Made by a program: the position numbers and the translations under genes. The notes beneath the pieces are model-generated. The model worked only from the letters and a program-made list of their open reading frames with translations, had not been told where the DNA came from and did not search any database. A DNA stretch of 64,000 bases from Archangium primigenium (lineage in GTDB: Bacteria; Myxococcota; Myxococcia; Myxococcales; Myxococcaceae): the NCBI RefSeq assembly GCF_016904885.1, contig NZ_JADWYI010000001.1:5456001-5520000 (forward strand). The letters run 5' to 3'. Positions within the stretch are counted from its first letter, which is position 1, and the number at the start of each line of letters is the position of its first letter. Shown piece by piece: positions 25,796 through 35,644 of this stretch.

Positions 25796-26941
25796 GTGAA
25801 CCTCGAGCTCTCCGAGACCCAGACGCTCATCCGCGACACCGCGCGCCAGTTCGCCCGGGAGCGGGTGGCCCCGCATGCGACCCGCTTCGATCGGGAGGAG
25901 CACTTCTCGCCCGAGCTGTACCGGGAATTGGCCGCGCTCGGGCTCATGGGGGTGAACATCCCCGCGAAGTACGGCGGCGCCGAGGCGGGCGTGCTGGCCT
26001 ACTCGCTGGCGATGATGGAGATGTCCGCCGCGTGCGCCTCCACGTCGGTGACCATGGCCGTCACCAACATGTGCGCCGAGCTCATCAACACCTACGGCAC
26101 CGAGGCCCAGCGCGAGAAGTTCGTCACGCGGCTGACGTCGGGTGAGGCCATCGCGGGCTCGTTCGCCCTGTCCGAGTCCCACGCGGGCTCGGATCCGCGC
26201 GCCATGCGCACCACGGCGGTGCGGCGTGGGGACACGTGGGTGCTCAACGGCAGCAAGCAGTGGATCACCTCGGGTGCGTACGCCGGGGTGATGGTGGTGT
26301 GGGCCCAGACGGGAGGGCAGGGGAGCAAGGGCATCTCCGCCTTCATCGTGGAGGGCGGCACCCCCGGGCTGCACGTGGGCAAGCACGAGGACAAGATGGG
26401 CCTGCGCGCGTCCAACACCGTGGCGCTCACCTTCGAGGACTGCGCCATTCCCGCGAGCAACCTCCTGGGCAAGGAGGGCGACGGCTTCAAGCTGGCGATG
26501 ATCGCGCTGGATGGCGGGCGCATCGGCATCGCCTCGCAGGCGTGCGGCGTGGCCCGGGCGGCGCTGGAGGCCAGCGTGCGCTACTCCAAGGACCGCAAGG
26601 CCTTTGGCCAGCCCATTGGCGACTTCCAGGGCCTGCGCTTCATGATGGCCAACATGGCCATGGAGATCCAGGCGGCGGAGCTGCTCACCTGGCGCGCGGC
26701 GGCCCTCAAGGAACAGGGCCAGCCCTTCACCCGCGAGGCCTCCATGGCCAAGCTCTTCGCGAGCGAGATGTCCAACCGCGTGGTGGACAAGGCGGTGCAG
26801 ATCCACGGCGGCTACGGCTACATCGACGAGTTCCCCGTGGAGCGCTACTTCCGCGACGCGCGCGTGCAGACCATCTACGAGGGCACCAGCGAGGTGCAGC
26901 GCCTGGTCATCGCCCGCGAGACGTTCAAGCTGCTCGACTAG
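25796..26941 (+). CDS. Acyl-CoA dehydrogenase (second copy)
   Basis: A 381-aa flavoenzyme starting at GTG 25796. It has AGSFALSESHAGSDPRA, GSKQWITSGAYAG and RDARVQTIYEGTSEVQR with catalytic Glu362. It is a clear paralogue of the gene at 24132 but diverged throughout, so probably differs in chain length or branching of the acyl substrate. It ends the metabolic operon; an AAA ATPase gene of different character starts 10 bases later. Confidence 0.93.
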   Translation: MNLELSETQTLIRDTARQFARERVAPHATRFDREEHFSPELYRELAALGLMGVNIPAKYGGAEAGVLAYSLAMMEMSAACASTSVTMAVTNMCAELINTYGTEAQREKFVTRLTSGEAIAGSFALSESHAGSDPRAMRTTAVRRGDTWVLNGSKQWITSGAYAGVMVVWAQTGGQGSKGISAFIVEGGTPGLHVGKHEDKMGLRASNTVALTFEDCAIPASNLLGKEGDGFKLAMIALDGGRIGIASQACGVARAALEASVRYSKDRKAFGQPIGDFQGLRFMMANMAMEIQAAELLTWRAAALKEQGQPFTREASMAKLFASEMSNRVVDKAVQIHGGYGYIDEFPVERYFRDARVQTIYEGTSEVQRLVIARETFKLLD

Positions 26942-26951
26942 GGGGAGCGCC

Positions 26952-28196
26952 ATGCTCAAGCGGCTGCGACTCAAGGACTTCAAGAGCTTCGTGGATGAAG
27001 AAGTCCCCCTCGCGCCGTTGACGCTGCTGCTCGGGGCCAACGCCTCGGGCAAGAGCAACTTCCTGGACGCACTGCAGTTCCTGCACGCCAACTCCTTCGA
27101 TCTCAACCTGGAGCAGCTCCTCAACGGCGACCAGCGAGCCTCACCGGACGCCTGGCGAGGCCTTAGAGGCGGCGCATCCGAAGCAGCGCGCTCTGGGGCA
27201 TCGCGGTTCACAATCGAGAGCGACTGGGACGGGACGGTTGAGGATTACGAGCTTTCGCGTGACACGGGGCAGACGCTCCCCGGTATTCCATACTTCGTAC
27301 TCACCCATCGCATGACGTGCCGGACAGTTCCTCACCCGTTGTTGGAAGAGGAGAGCCTGACCCGAGATGGGAGCACAGCCAGGACAGGCGCACTCAAAGG
27401 CGACCGTATTGAGATAGCAGTGCCCCCTGGATGGCATTCCGATGGAGACAACACTCAAACACGATTGCTCAGCGCGAACCGGAGTGTGTTCGCAGGATTC
27501 AATCAGTCAGCACGCACTGGATATTTAGCGCTTTGGTCTACGGTGCTGGACTTGTTCTTTTCCAGAATTGAGTTCCTGAATATTCAGCCCTCGGCGATGC
27601 GCGACTACGGCAAGAAGAGCGCGCCTCTTGGGGAAGAAGGACGGAACCTCTCGGGAGTCCTTGCTCGGCTTTGCGAGGAGCCCGACACCAAGCGCGCCCT
27701 CGTCGATTGGATGATGGAGTTCTGCGCTCCGGAAATCGCCGACATTGATTTCGTCGAGGTCAAGGAACTCGGCGACGTCATGGCCATGTTCGTCGAGAAG
27801 GGCGGTCGGCGTGTCTCGGCGCGAAGCGCTTCGGATGGAACGCTTCGATTCCTAGGCATGTTGCTGGCACTCAGGCTCGCCCCCAATGGCTCGGTTCTCC
27901 TTCTGGAGGAAATTGATTCGGGGTTGCACCCGACCCGAATCCGCCTCCTGGTCGAGTACCTGGAGACAGTGACGCGCGAGCGCGGCATCCAGGTCATCGC
28001 CACCACGCACTCGCCCGTCATCCTCCAGTGGCTGAACGAGAAGACCCTGCGCGACAGCCTCGTCTTTGGCCGGGTCCCCGATCATGAGGGCACGCTCGTG
28101 AGGCGCCTGGGTGACCTGCCGCACTTCAACGAAGTCGCCCAGCACAAGAGCATCGAGGAACTGTTCACCACGGGCTGGTTGGAGATGGCCCTTTGA
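26952..28196 (+). CDS. AAA family ATPase (AAA_21, RecF/OLD-like), probable defence protein
   Basis: A 414-aa ABC-type ATPase without transmembrane parts. Walker A GANASGKS is at 28-35, a signature-like SASDGTLRFLGML lies near 290, Walker B VLLLEEIDSG at about 314-323 and the H-loop THSP at 352-355. The middle (about residues 65-220) is far less GC-rich than neighbouring genes and uses codons the rest of the operon avoids, a sign of transfer. The stop overlaps the start of a TOPRIM-like partner (TTGA). Such ATPase/TOPRIM pairs (OLD/Gabija, PARIS, AbiL/RloAB-like) are anti-phage systems; which type this is cannot be fixed by eye. Confidence 0.85.
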   Translation: MLKRLRLKDFKSFVDEEVPLAPLTLLLGANASGKSNFLDALQFLHANSFDLNLEQLLNGDQRASPDAWRGLRGGASEAARSGASRFTIESDWDGTVEDYELSRDTGQTLPGIPYFVLTHRMTCRTVPHPLLEEESLTRDGSTARTGALKGDRIEIAVPPGWHSDGDNTQTRLLSANRSVFAGFNQSARTGYLALWSTVLDLFFSRIEFLNIQPSAMRDYGKKSAPLGEEGRNLSGVLARLCEEPDTKRALVDWMMEFCAPEIADIDFVEVKELGDVMAMFVEKGGRRVSARSASDGTLRFLGMLLALRLAPNGSVLLLEEIDSGLHPTRIRLLVEYLETVTRERGIQVIATTHSPVILQWLNEKTLRDSLVFGRVPDHEGTLVRRLGDLPHFNEVAQHKSIEELFTTGWLEMAL

Positions 28197-28759
28197 AGGT
28201 GCTCGTCATTCCCGAGGACCCGTCGCTCGACCAGTACATCCTCAAGCCCATCGTCGAGCGGCTCCTGGCGGACCTCGGGAAGCACGCACGGGTCCAGATC
28301 CTGTCGCGGCCTCGACTTCGCGGCGTCGATCAGGCTCTGGACGCCGACACGATCGCCGACATCGTCCGGACCTACCCCATGGTGGACCTCTTCCTGATCC
28401 TCGTGGACCGCGATGGCCACCCCAAGCGTCAGGACCGGGCCACCGCCCTGGAGAGCGCCCATCATGGCCTGTTCGTCTGCCTCGCCATCGAGGAACTCGA
28501 GGTCTGGATGCTCGCGGCCCACCGGGACTCACTGAGTGCCCCCTGGAGCGAAATTCGGCGGGAGCCGCATCCCAAGGAGCGCTACGCCCACCCATTTCTC
28601 GCCGAGCGGGCTCCCAAGCTCGACCCAGGTCAAGGTCGCGCCTGGGCGATGCGCGCCCTGGCCGGCAAGTGGCAGGGCGTCTTGAGCGCGTGCGAAGAAC
28701 TCGAGACCCTCAAGCACCGGCTTCACGCGTGGATACAGTCACCGCGGGAGCGCGCGTAG
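28193..28759 (+). CDS. TOPRIM-like (DUF4276/RloB-like) partner of the AAA ATPase
   Basis: A 188-aa protein starting at TTG 28193 in a TTGA overlap with the ATPase stop (a GTG two codons later is an alternative). A first acidic site is PEDPSLDQYILKPIVERLL, a second LFLILVDRDGH, a third IEELEVWML; the order Glu, DxD, Glu and the alternating strands and helices suit a TOPRIM nuclease-type fold. The end (SPRERA) is basic. It is probably the effector controlled by the ATPase. The fold assignment is inference from motif order. Confidence 0.65.
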   Translation: MKVLVIPEDPSLDQYILKPIVERLLADLGKHARVQILSRPRLRGVDQALDADTIADIVRTYPMVDLFLILVDRDGHPKRQDRATALESAHHGLFVCLAIEELEVWMLAAHRDSLSAPWSEIRREPHPKERYAHPFLAERAPKLDPGQGRAWAMRALAGKWQGVLSACEELETLKHRLHAWIQSPRERA

Positions 28760-28773
28760 GTCGGCTCCAGGCC

Positions 28774-29442
28774 TCACCGCTCGGGAGCAATCCCCAGCGC
28801 GCCGTGCAGCATGGCGGAGAGCACCGCGCGGAACTGCGCATCGGCCTCGGCACCTGGACTCCTCCCCAGCGCTGAGAGCAGCTGCGGCCGCGCGAGCGTG
28901 TACCCCTGGCTCGCGCACAGCCCCACGAGCAGCGTCATCTCCACGGCCGCGCGCGAGGGCGGCGGCAGTCCCTGGGCCTCGGCGATGCGGCCCACCTGGA
29001 GCGCCAGGGCGTCCGCCACGGGCTTCAAGGCCCCGGGCTGTCCCAGCGGGGTGTGCTCGGCACGCCCGGTGAGCAGCGCCCACGCCAGGAGCCGTCCGAG
29101 CCCTGGCTCCTGGAAGAGGGAGGCGACGTGCTCCAGGAGCTGGCTCGCGGTGGACGGCGCGTCGCGCCCTTTCGTCCGCCGCGCGAGCGCCTCCGTGAGC
29201 AGCCGGGTCCGGCGCACGAGCACCTCGCGCACCAGCGCCTCGTAGGTGCCGAAGTAGTGCGTGACGAGCGCGTGGCTCACCCCCGCGGCGCGCGCCACCG
29301 CCTGGAGGCCCACCCCGTCCGGTCCTCGCGCCACCAGGAGCGGCTCGGCGGCCCGGAGGAGGGCCTCACGCGCCTCCGCGGGGGTCCGGCGGCGCCGGGG
29401 CGGGGTGGGGCGGACACCTCGGACCGGACGTCGAGTCATCAT
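28774..29442 (-). CDS. TetR/AcrR family transcriptional regulator
   Basis: A 222-aa regulator. A basic, Pro/Arg-rich tail of about 20 residues precedes the helix-turn-helix (AREALLRAAEPLLVARG, then LQAVARAAGVSHALVTHYF). The C-terminal domain is helical and ends LSAMLHGALGIAPER. Directly upstream lie two palindromes of the same design, so it most likely represses itself; no divergent target gene is adjacent other than rpsA, 400 bases away. It converges on the TOPRIM-like gene with 14 bases between. Confidence 0.88.
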   Translation of the reverse strand: MMTRRPVRGVRPTPPRRRRTPAEAREALLRAAEPLLVARGPDGVGLQAVARAAGVSHALVTHYFGTYEALVREVLVRRTRLLTEALARRTKGRDAPSTASQLLEHVASLFQEPGLGRLLAWALLTGRAEHTPLGQPGALKPVADALALQVGRIAEAQGLPPPSRAAVEMTLLVGLCASQGYTLARPQLLSALGRSPGAEADAQFRAVLSAMLHGALGIAPER

Positions 29443-29456
29443 GCGCGCCTCGTTTC

Positions 29457-29474
29457 GTTGTCAGCGGTGACAAC
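29457..29474. promoter_or_regulatory. Candidate TetR operator 1
   Basis: GTTGTCA-GCGG-TGACAAC is a perfect 7-bp inverted repeat with 4-base spacer, 15 bases upstream of the TetR ATG. Confidence 0.7.
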
Positions 29475-29489
29475 ACCGCCTCCGCTTCA

Positions 29490-29506
29490 TTGGCAGGCCT
29501 GACAAC
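29490..29506. promoter_or_regulatory. Candidate TetR operator 2
   Basis: TTGGCA-GGCC-TGACAA repeats the half-sites of operator 1 with one mismatch and the same 4-base spacing. The centres of the two sites are about 32 bases apart, roughly three helical turns, so two dimers would bind the same face of the DNA. Confidence 0.6.
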
Positions 29507-29690
29507 GATACCGCGCCCTCCTGGGACGCCTGGTCGAGTGCCCTGGGACCAGGAGCGGCAAGCACCCTGGCACCCTGTGGGTCTTGTCCCTACCGTCCCT
29601 GGACCGCTGTTCCGTCGGCTCCTTGGAGGAAAAAGGAGGCCGGGGGTCAGCACCGTATTGACAGATCTGAATCCAGTACCACGTGCTCGC

Positions 29691-29720
29691 TTGACTGCCG
29701 GTGTATCCGGTGTCTAGGGT
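29691..29720 (+). promoter_or_regulatory. Probable rpsA promoter
   Basis: TTGACT (29691-29696) and TAGGGT (29715-29720) are separated by 18 bases, about 120 bases upstream of the S1 start, leaving a leader of over 100 nucleotides. Confidence 0.5.
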
Positions 29721-29759
29721 GCGCGGCTTCGAGTCAGCTCCAGTGTGGAACTGATCGCG

Positions 29760-29787
29760 GGCCATTCGTAGCTCCCCGCGAATGGCC
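29760..29787 (+). promoter_or_regulatory. Leader hairpin of rpsA
   Basis: GGCCATTCG (29760-29768) pairs perfectly with CGAATGGCC (29779-29787) around a 10-base loop, ending 52 bases before the ATG. It lies inside the expected leader and has no T run, so it is not a terminator; S1 autoregulates its own mRNA in E. coli, which makes an RNA control element reasonable. Confidence 0.5.
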
Positions 29788-29839
29788 GACGTCCAACAAC
29801 CGGGGGCAGCAGCACCGTTTCCCAAGGATCACCAACCAA

Positions 29840-31549
<1,710 letters not shown>

Positions 31550-31591
31550 TCCGCTTCACGCTTCGTAGAAGCCCAGCGAAGCACCGCACGG

Positions 31592-31631
31592 CGGCCGGGT
31601 TCCCGAGAGGGGGCCCGGCCGTCTGCTTTTT
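31592..31631 (+). terminator. Intrinsic terminator of rpsA
   Basis: CGGCCGGG (31592-31599) pairs with CCCGGCCG (31614-31621); the tail CTGCTTTTT provides the T run. It is the clearest rho-independent terminator in the window. Confidence 0.88.
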
Positions 31632-31664
31632 CGTGTCACCATGGGGTGCGAGCGGGGCGGCGGC

Positions 31665-31693
31665 TTGACCCTCTTTCCGAGCACGGTGATAAG
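31665..31693 (+). promoter_or_regulatory. Promoter of the thiolase/CoA-transferase operon
   Basis: TTGACC (31665-31670), a 17-base spacer and GATAAG (31688-31693), 59 bases before the thiolase ATG. The -10 context GATAAGGGCT closely matches that upstream of miaB. Confidence 0.5.
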
Positions 31694-31751
31694 GGCTCGG
31701 CCGGGAGTTATTGGATCCGGATTCCCGCATCTTTTCCCCAGGAGGCGAATC

Positions 31752-32930
31752 ATGGCGCGTGAAGTGGTCATCGTCGGCGCGGCGCGGACTCCCATCGGAG
31801 CGTTTCAGGGCTCCCTCTCCAAGCTGACGGCGCCCCAGCTGGGCGCCATCGCCATCAAGGCGGCGCTCGAGCGGGCCGGGGTGTCGCCCGATCAGGTGAG
31901 CGAGACCATCATGGGCTGTGTGCTCCAGGCGGGCGTGGGCCAGGCCCCGGCGCGCCAGGCCGCCATCCACGCGGGCATTCCGGACAGCGTGCCCGCTGTC
32001 ACCCTCAACAAGGTGTGTGGCTCGGGGCTCAAGGCGGTGATCGCCGGCGCCCAGGCCATCGCCCTCGGGGACGCCGAGGTGGTGGTCGCCGGCGGCATGG
32101 AGTCCATGAGCAACGCGCCCTACCTGAGCCCCAACATGCGCGGCGGTGCCCGCATGGGCCACGTGGAGTTCAAGGACGCCCTCATCCATGACGGCCTGTG
32201 GGACGCCTACGGCAACGTGCACATGGGCGTGTGCGCCGAGGAGTGCTCCACCAGCCAGGGCATCCCCCGCTCGGCCCAGGACGAGTACGCGCTCGAGTCC
32301 ACCCGCCGCGCCATTGAGGCGCAGAAGGCGGGCCTGTTCGCCGCGGAGATCGTCCCCGTCACCGTGACGGGCGGCAAGGGCGGCGACGTGGTGGTGAGCG
32401 AGGACGACGGCCCCAAGAGCGCGAAGATGGACAAGATCCCCACGCTCAAGCCCGTGTTCAAGAAGGACGGCACGGTGACGGCCGCCAACGCCGCCTCCAT
32501 CAACGACGGCGCCGCGGCCCTGGTGCTCATGAGCGCCGAGCGCGCCAAGAAGGAAGGGCGCACCGTGCTCGGCCGCATCACCGGCTACGCGGGCGCGGCG
32601 CGCAAGCCCGTGGAGTTCACCATCGCCCCCACCGACGCCATCAACGCCCTGCTCAAGCGCACGGGCCACAAGACGAGCGACGTGGACGTGTGGGAGATCA
32701 ACGAGGCCTTCGCCGTGGTGGCCATCGCCAACAACAAGCTGCTCGGGCTGGAGGCCTCCAAGGTCAACCCCCGCGGCGGCGCGGTGGTGCTCGGCCACCC
32801 CATTGGCGCCTCGGGTGCGCGCGTGCTCGTCACGCTGCTGCACGAGATGAAGGATCTCGACAAGAAGCGCGGTGTGGCATCCTTGTGCATCGGCGGCGGC
32901 GAGGGCATCGCCCTGATGGTGGAGCGCTAG
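31752..32930 (+). CDS. Acetyl-CoA C-acetyltransferase (thiolase)
   Basis: A 392-aa thiolase that makes or cleaves acetoacetyl-CoA. The three catalytic residues are exactly where biosynthetic thiolases have them: Cys89 in NKVCGSGLKAV, His349 in GHPIGASGAR and Cys379 in LCIGGGEGIAL. Start ATG 31752 follows AGGAGGCG. It leads an operon with the two subunits of a 3-oxoacid CoA-transferase, so together they interconvert acetoacetate and acetyl-CoA, as in ketone-body use or the end of leucine degradation. Confidence 0.95.
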   Translation: MAREVVIVGAARTPIGAFQGSLSKLTAPQLGAIAIKAALERAGVSPDQVSETIMGCVLQAGVGQAPARQAAIHAGIPDSVPAVTLNKVCGSGLKAVIAGAQAIALGDAEVVVAGGMESMSNAPYLSPNMRGGARMGHVEFKDALIHDGLWDAYGNVHMGVCAEECSTSQGIPRSAQDEYALESTRRAIEAQKAGLFAAEIVPVTVTGGKGGDVVVSEDDGPKSAKMDKIPTLKPVFKKDGTVTAANAASINDGAAALVLMSAERAKKEGRTVLGRITGYAGAARKPVEFTIAPTDAINALLKRTGHKTSDVDVWEINEAFAVVAIANNKLLGLEASKVNPRGGAVVLGHPIGASGARVLVTLLHEMKDLDKKRGVASLCIGGGEGIALMVER

Positions 32931-32964
32931 TCCACCCAACGCCGCCCGTGAAGAGGAGGGGAGC

Positions 32965-33663
32965 ATGAACAAGATCATCCCGAGCGCGGACGAGGCCGTC
33001 CGCGACATTCCCTATGGCGCCACCATCATGAGTGGCGGCTTTGGCCTGTGCGGCAATCCCGAGAACCTCATCTCGGCGATCCACCGCAAGGGCACCAAGG
33101 GCCTGACCATCATCTCCAACAACTGCGGCACCACCGAGCTCGGCCTGGGGATCCTCCTCAACGCCAAGCAGGTGAAGAAGATCGTCGCCAGCTACGTGGG
33201 AGAGAACAAGGAGTTCGAGCGCCAGTTCATCTCCAAGGAGCTGGAGGTGGAGCTCAACCCCCAGGGCACGCTCGCCGAGCGCATCCGCGCCGGGGGCTGT
33301 GGCATCGGCGGCTTCTACACTCCGTCGGGCGCCGGCACCGAGCTCGCCCAGGGCAAGGAGTCGCGGATGATCGACGGACGGCTGCACGTGCTGGAGGCGC
33401 CCCTCAAGGCGGACTTCACCATCGTGCGCGCCTGGAAGGCGGACACCTGGGGCAACCTCGTGTTCAACAAGACCGCGCGCAACTTCTCCCCGATGATGTG
33501 CATGGCCGGCAAGGTCACCATCGTCGAGGCCGAGCACATCGTGCAGGCCGGGGAGTTGGGTCCGGACGAGGTGCACCTGCCCGGGATCTTCGTGCATCGG
33601 ATCATCCAGGCGCAGAACCTCCAGAAGTGGATTGAACGCCGCACCGTCCAGAAGAAGGCCTGA
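32965..33663 (+). CDS. scoA: 3-oxoacid CoA-transferase, subunit A
   Basis: A 232-aa alpha subunit of a class I CoA-transferase. The CoA-binding glycine loop is [14 protein letters not shown]; further conserved parts are [31 protein letters not shown] and [15 protein letters not shown], all typical of succinyl-CoA:acetoacetate transferase (SCOT) alpha chains. It follows thiolase by 34 bases and precedes subunit B by 5. The pair transfers CoA to acetoacetate; succinyl-CoA as donor is inferred from resemblance to SCOT rather than AtoD. Confidence 0.93.
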   Translation: MNKIIPSADEAVRDIPYGATIMSGGFGLCGNPENLISAIHRKGTKGLTIISNNCGTTELGLGILLNAKQVKKIVASYVGENKEFERQFISKELEVELNPQGTLAERIRAGGCGIGGFYTPSGAGTELAQGKESRMIDGRLHVLEAPLKADFTIVRAWKADTWGNLVFNKTARNFSPMMCMAGKVTIVEAEHIVQAGELGPDEVHLPGIFVHRIIQAQNLQKWIERRTVQKKA

Positions 33664-33668
33664 CCCCC

Positions 33669-34331
33669 ATGCCCCTGTCCCGTGAGCAGATCGCCCAGCG
33701 CATCGCCCAGGAGCTGCGCGATGGCTACTACGTCAACCTCGGCATCGGCATGCCGACCCTCGTCGCCAACTACGTTCCCAAGGGCATGGACATCATGCTC
33801 CACTCGGAGAACGGCCTGCTCGGCATGGGCCCCTGGCCCGTGGAGGGCGAGGAGGATCCGGATCTCATCAACGCCGGCAAGGAGACCGTCACCGTCGTCA
33901 AGGGCGCGTCCTTCTTCGACTCGGCGCTGTCCTTCGGAATGATCCGCGGCGGCCACATCGACCTGGCCGTGCTCGGCGCCATGGAGGTCAGCGAGCAGGG
34001 GGACCTGGCCAACTGGATGATCCCCGGCAAGATGGTGAAGGGCCCCGGCGGCGCCATGGACCTGGCGGTGGGCGCCAAGCGCGTCTTCGTGGCCATGGAG
34101 CAGGCCAACAAGGAGGGCAAGCCGAAGATCCTCAAGAAGTGCGCGCTGCCCATCACCGGCCTCAAGTGCGTCAACCACATCGTCACCGAGTACGCCTTCA
34201 TCGACGTGACGCCCGAGGGGCTCGTGCTGCGCGAGCTGGCGCCGGGCATGACCGTGGAGCAGGTGCAGTCGCTCACCGAGCCCACGCTCAAGGTGGCCCC
34301 GGACGTGCGCGAGATGAAGTTCGGAGCGTGA
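33669..34331 (+). CDS. scoB: 3-oxoacid CoA-transferase, subunit B
   Basis: A 220-aa beta subunit. The catalytic glutamate that forms the CoA thioester is Glu47 in [12 protein letters not shown]; the [11 protein letters not shown] opening and the terminal LREMKFGA-like end (VREMKFGA) are family hallmarks. With subunit A it activates acetoacetate to acetoacetyl-CoA, which the thiolase encoded upstream cleaves. Its stop TGA overlaps the ATG of the RNA methyltransferase gene (TGATG), so an unrelated enzyme is translationally tied to this operon. Confidence 0.94.
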   Translation: MPLSREQIAQRIAQELRDGYYVNLGIGMPTLVANYVPKGMDIMLHSENGLLGMGPWPVEGEEDPDLINAGKETVTVVKGASFFDSALSFGMIRGGHIDLAVLGAMEVSEQGDLANWMIPGKMVKGPGGAMDLAVGAKRVFVAMEQANKEGKPKILKKCALPITGLKCVNHIVTEYAFIDVTPEGLVLRELAPGMTVEQVQSLTEPTLKVAPDVREMKFGA

Positions 34332-35617
34332 TGTCGGACGCGCCCATCGAGTTGACCATCGAGCGCCTCGGGCAGCTCGGCGAGGGCGTGGCCTCCCACG
34401 AGGGCCGCACCGTGTTCGTCCCCGGCGCCTTTCCCGGCGACCGGGTGCGGGTGCGGCTCGAGCAGGAGGGCAGGGTGCTGCGCGGGCACCTGATCGGGGA
34501 CGTGCTGGAGGCGTCCCCGGACCGGCGCGCCTCGGCGTGCGCCCTGAGCGCGCGCTGCGGCGGGTGTGACTGGCTGGAGCTCGCCGAGCCCGCCCAGCGC
34601 ACCGCGAAGCAGGAGATCGTCCTCTCCGCCCTGGAGCACCTGGGCCATGTGCAGCGGGACGCCTTCGCCGTGCGGCCCCTGCTCGTGGCCCCGACGAACT
34701 TCGGCTACCGGCGCCGCGCCGTGCTGCACTTCCTCAAGGACGAGCTGGTCTACTTCGGGCGGCGCAGCCATGACCGCGTGCCCGTGCAGGTGTGCCCCGC
34801 GCTCGTGCCCGCCCTGGCGGAGCTGCCCGGCAAGCTCGGGCCCCTGCTCAAGCCCCTGTCCCGCGAGGCGGAAGAGGTCCACCTGCTCGCCGAGGGGAAG
34901 AAGGCCGCCTTCGCGGTGATGCTCCAGGGACAGGTGACGTCCCGGCACGTCGAGGCGGCCGAGGCCGCGGTGCGCGCGCTGCGGCTCGAGGGCGCGGTGC
35001 TCGTGCCCAAGGAGGGCTCGCCGCGGGTCCTCGGCAAGCCGGTGCTGCGCTCGCTCTCGCCCCTGCGCCCGGAGGTGCCCCTGTTCCTCCGGCCGGACGC
35101 CTTCTCCCAGGCCCATGGCGAGGCCAACGTGGGCCTCGTCACCGCCGCCGTGCACGCGCTCGCCCCGCGCGAGACGGACACCGTGCTGGAGCTGTACTCG
35201 GGCAACGGCAACTTCACCTTTCCCATCGCCGCGCTCGCCGCCCAGGTGCTCGGGGTGGAATCCTCCTCGGTGTCCGTGGACCTGGCCCAGCGCGCCGCGC
35301 GCGAGGGCGGGGTGGGCAACGTGCGCTTCATCCAGGGCGATGCCCGCAGGGCCTGCGACAACCTCCTGCGCGAGGGGCGCCGCTTCGACCTCGCCCTGGT
35401 GGATCCGCCGCGCACCGGCGCGCCGGGTCTCGCGAAGTGGCTCAAGTCCCTGGGCGTGCGGCGCGTGGTGTACGTGGCGTGCGACCCTGGCGCCCTGGCT
35501 CGAGACGCGAGCAGCCTCGTGGAGGCGGGCTATGCGCCCCAGGCCCTCCAGGTGGTGGACATGTTCCCCCAGACGCACCACGTGGAAGCCGTCATGGCCT
35601 TCGAGGCGGCGTCGTAG
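34331..35617 (+). CDS. TrmA/RlmD-family RNA (uracil-5-)-methyltransferase
   Basis: A 428-aa SAM-dependent enzyme that makes 5-methyluridine in rRNA or tRNA. An N-terminal TRAM domain (about 1-60) is followed by the 4Fe-4S ligands Cys70, Cys76 and Cys79 in CALSARCGGCDW plus a later cysteine in VQVCPALVP. The SAM-binding motif is ELYSGNGNFTFPIA, the nucleophile Cys384 in VYVACDPGALARD and the base Glu419 in THHVEAV. The target position cannot be chosen from sequence. It is read in TGATG overlap with scoB. Confidence 0.9.
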   Translation: MSDAPIELTIERLGQLGEGVASHEGRTVFVPGAFPGDRVRVRLEQEGRVLRGHLIGDVLEASPDRRASACALSARCGGCDWLELAEPAQRTAKQEIVLSALEHLGHVQRDAFAVRPLLVAPTNFGYRRRAVLHFLKDELVYFGRRSHDRVPVQVCPALVPALAELPGKLGPLLKPLSREAEEVHLLAEGKKAAFAVMLQGQVTSRHVEAAEAAVRALRLEGAVLVPKEGSPRVLGKPVLRSLSPLRPEVPLFLRPDAFSQAHGEANVGLVTAAVHALAPRETDTVLELYSGNGNFTFPIAALAAQVLGVESSSVSVDLAQRAAREGGVGNVRFIQGDARRACDNLLREGRRFDLALVDPPRTGAPGLAKWLKSLGVRRVVYVACDPGALARDASSLVEAGYAPQALQVVDMFPQTHHVEAVMAFEAAS

Positions 35618-35644
35618 TTCCCGAGCCGTAAATCAGTCTCACTG

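Larger units (their letters stand above)
29507..29839. other. Non-coding region upstream of rpsA
   Basis: No gene is visible in these 333 bases. A small stem CCTGGTC (29529-29535)/GACCAGG (29547-29553) is present near the left end; the right part holds the rpsA promoter and a leader hairpin, listed separately. A second TTGACA at 29658-29663 has no convincing -10 partner. Confidence 0.6.
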
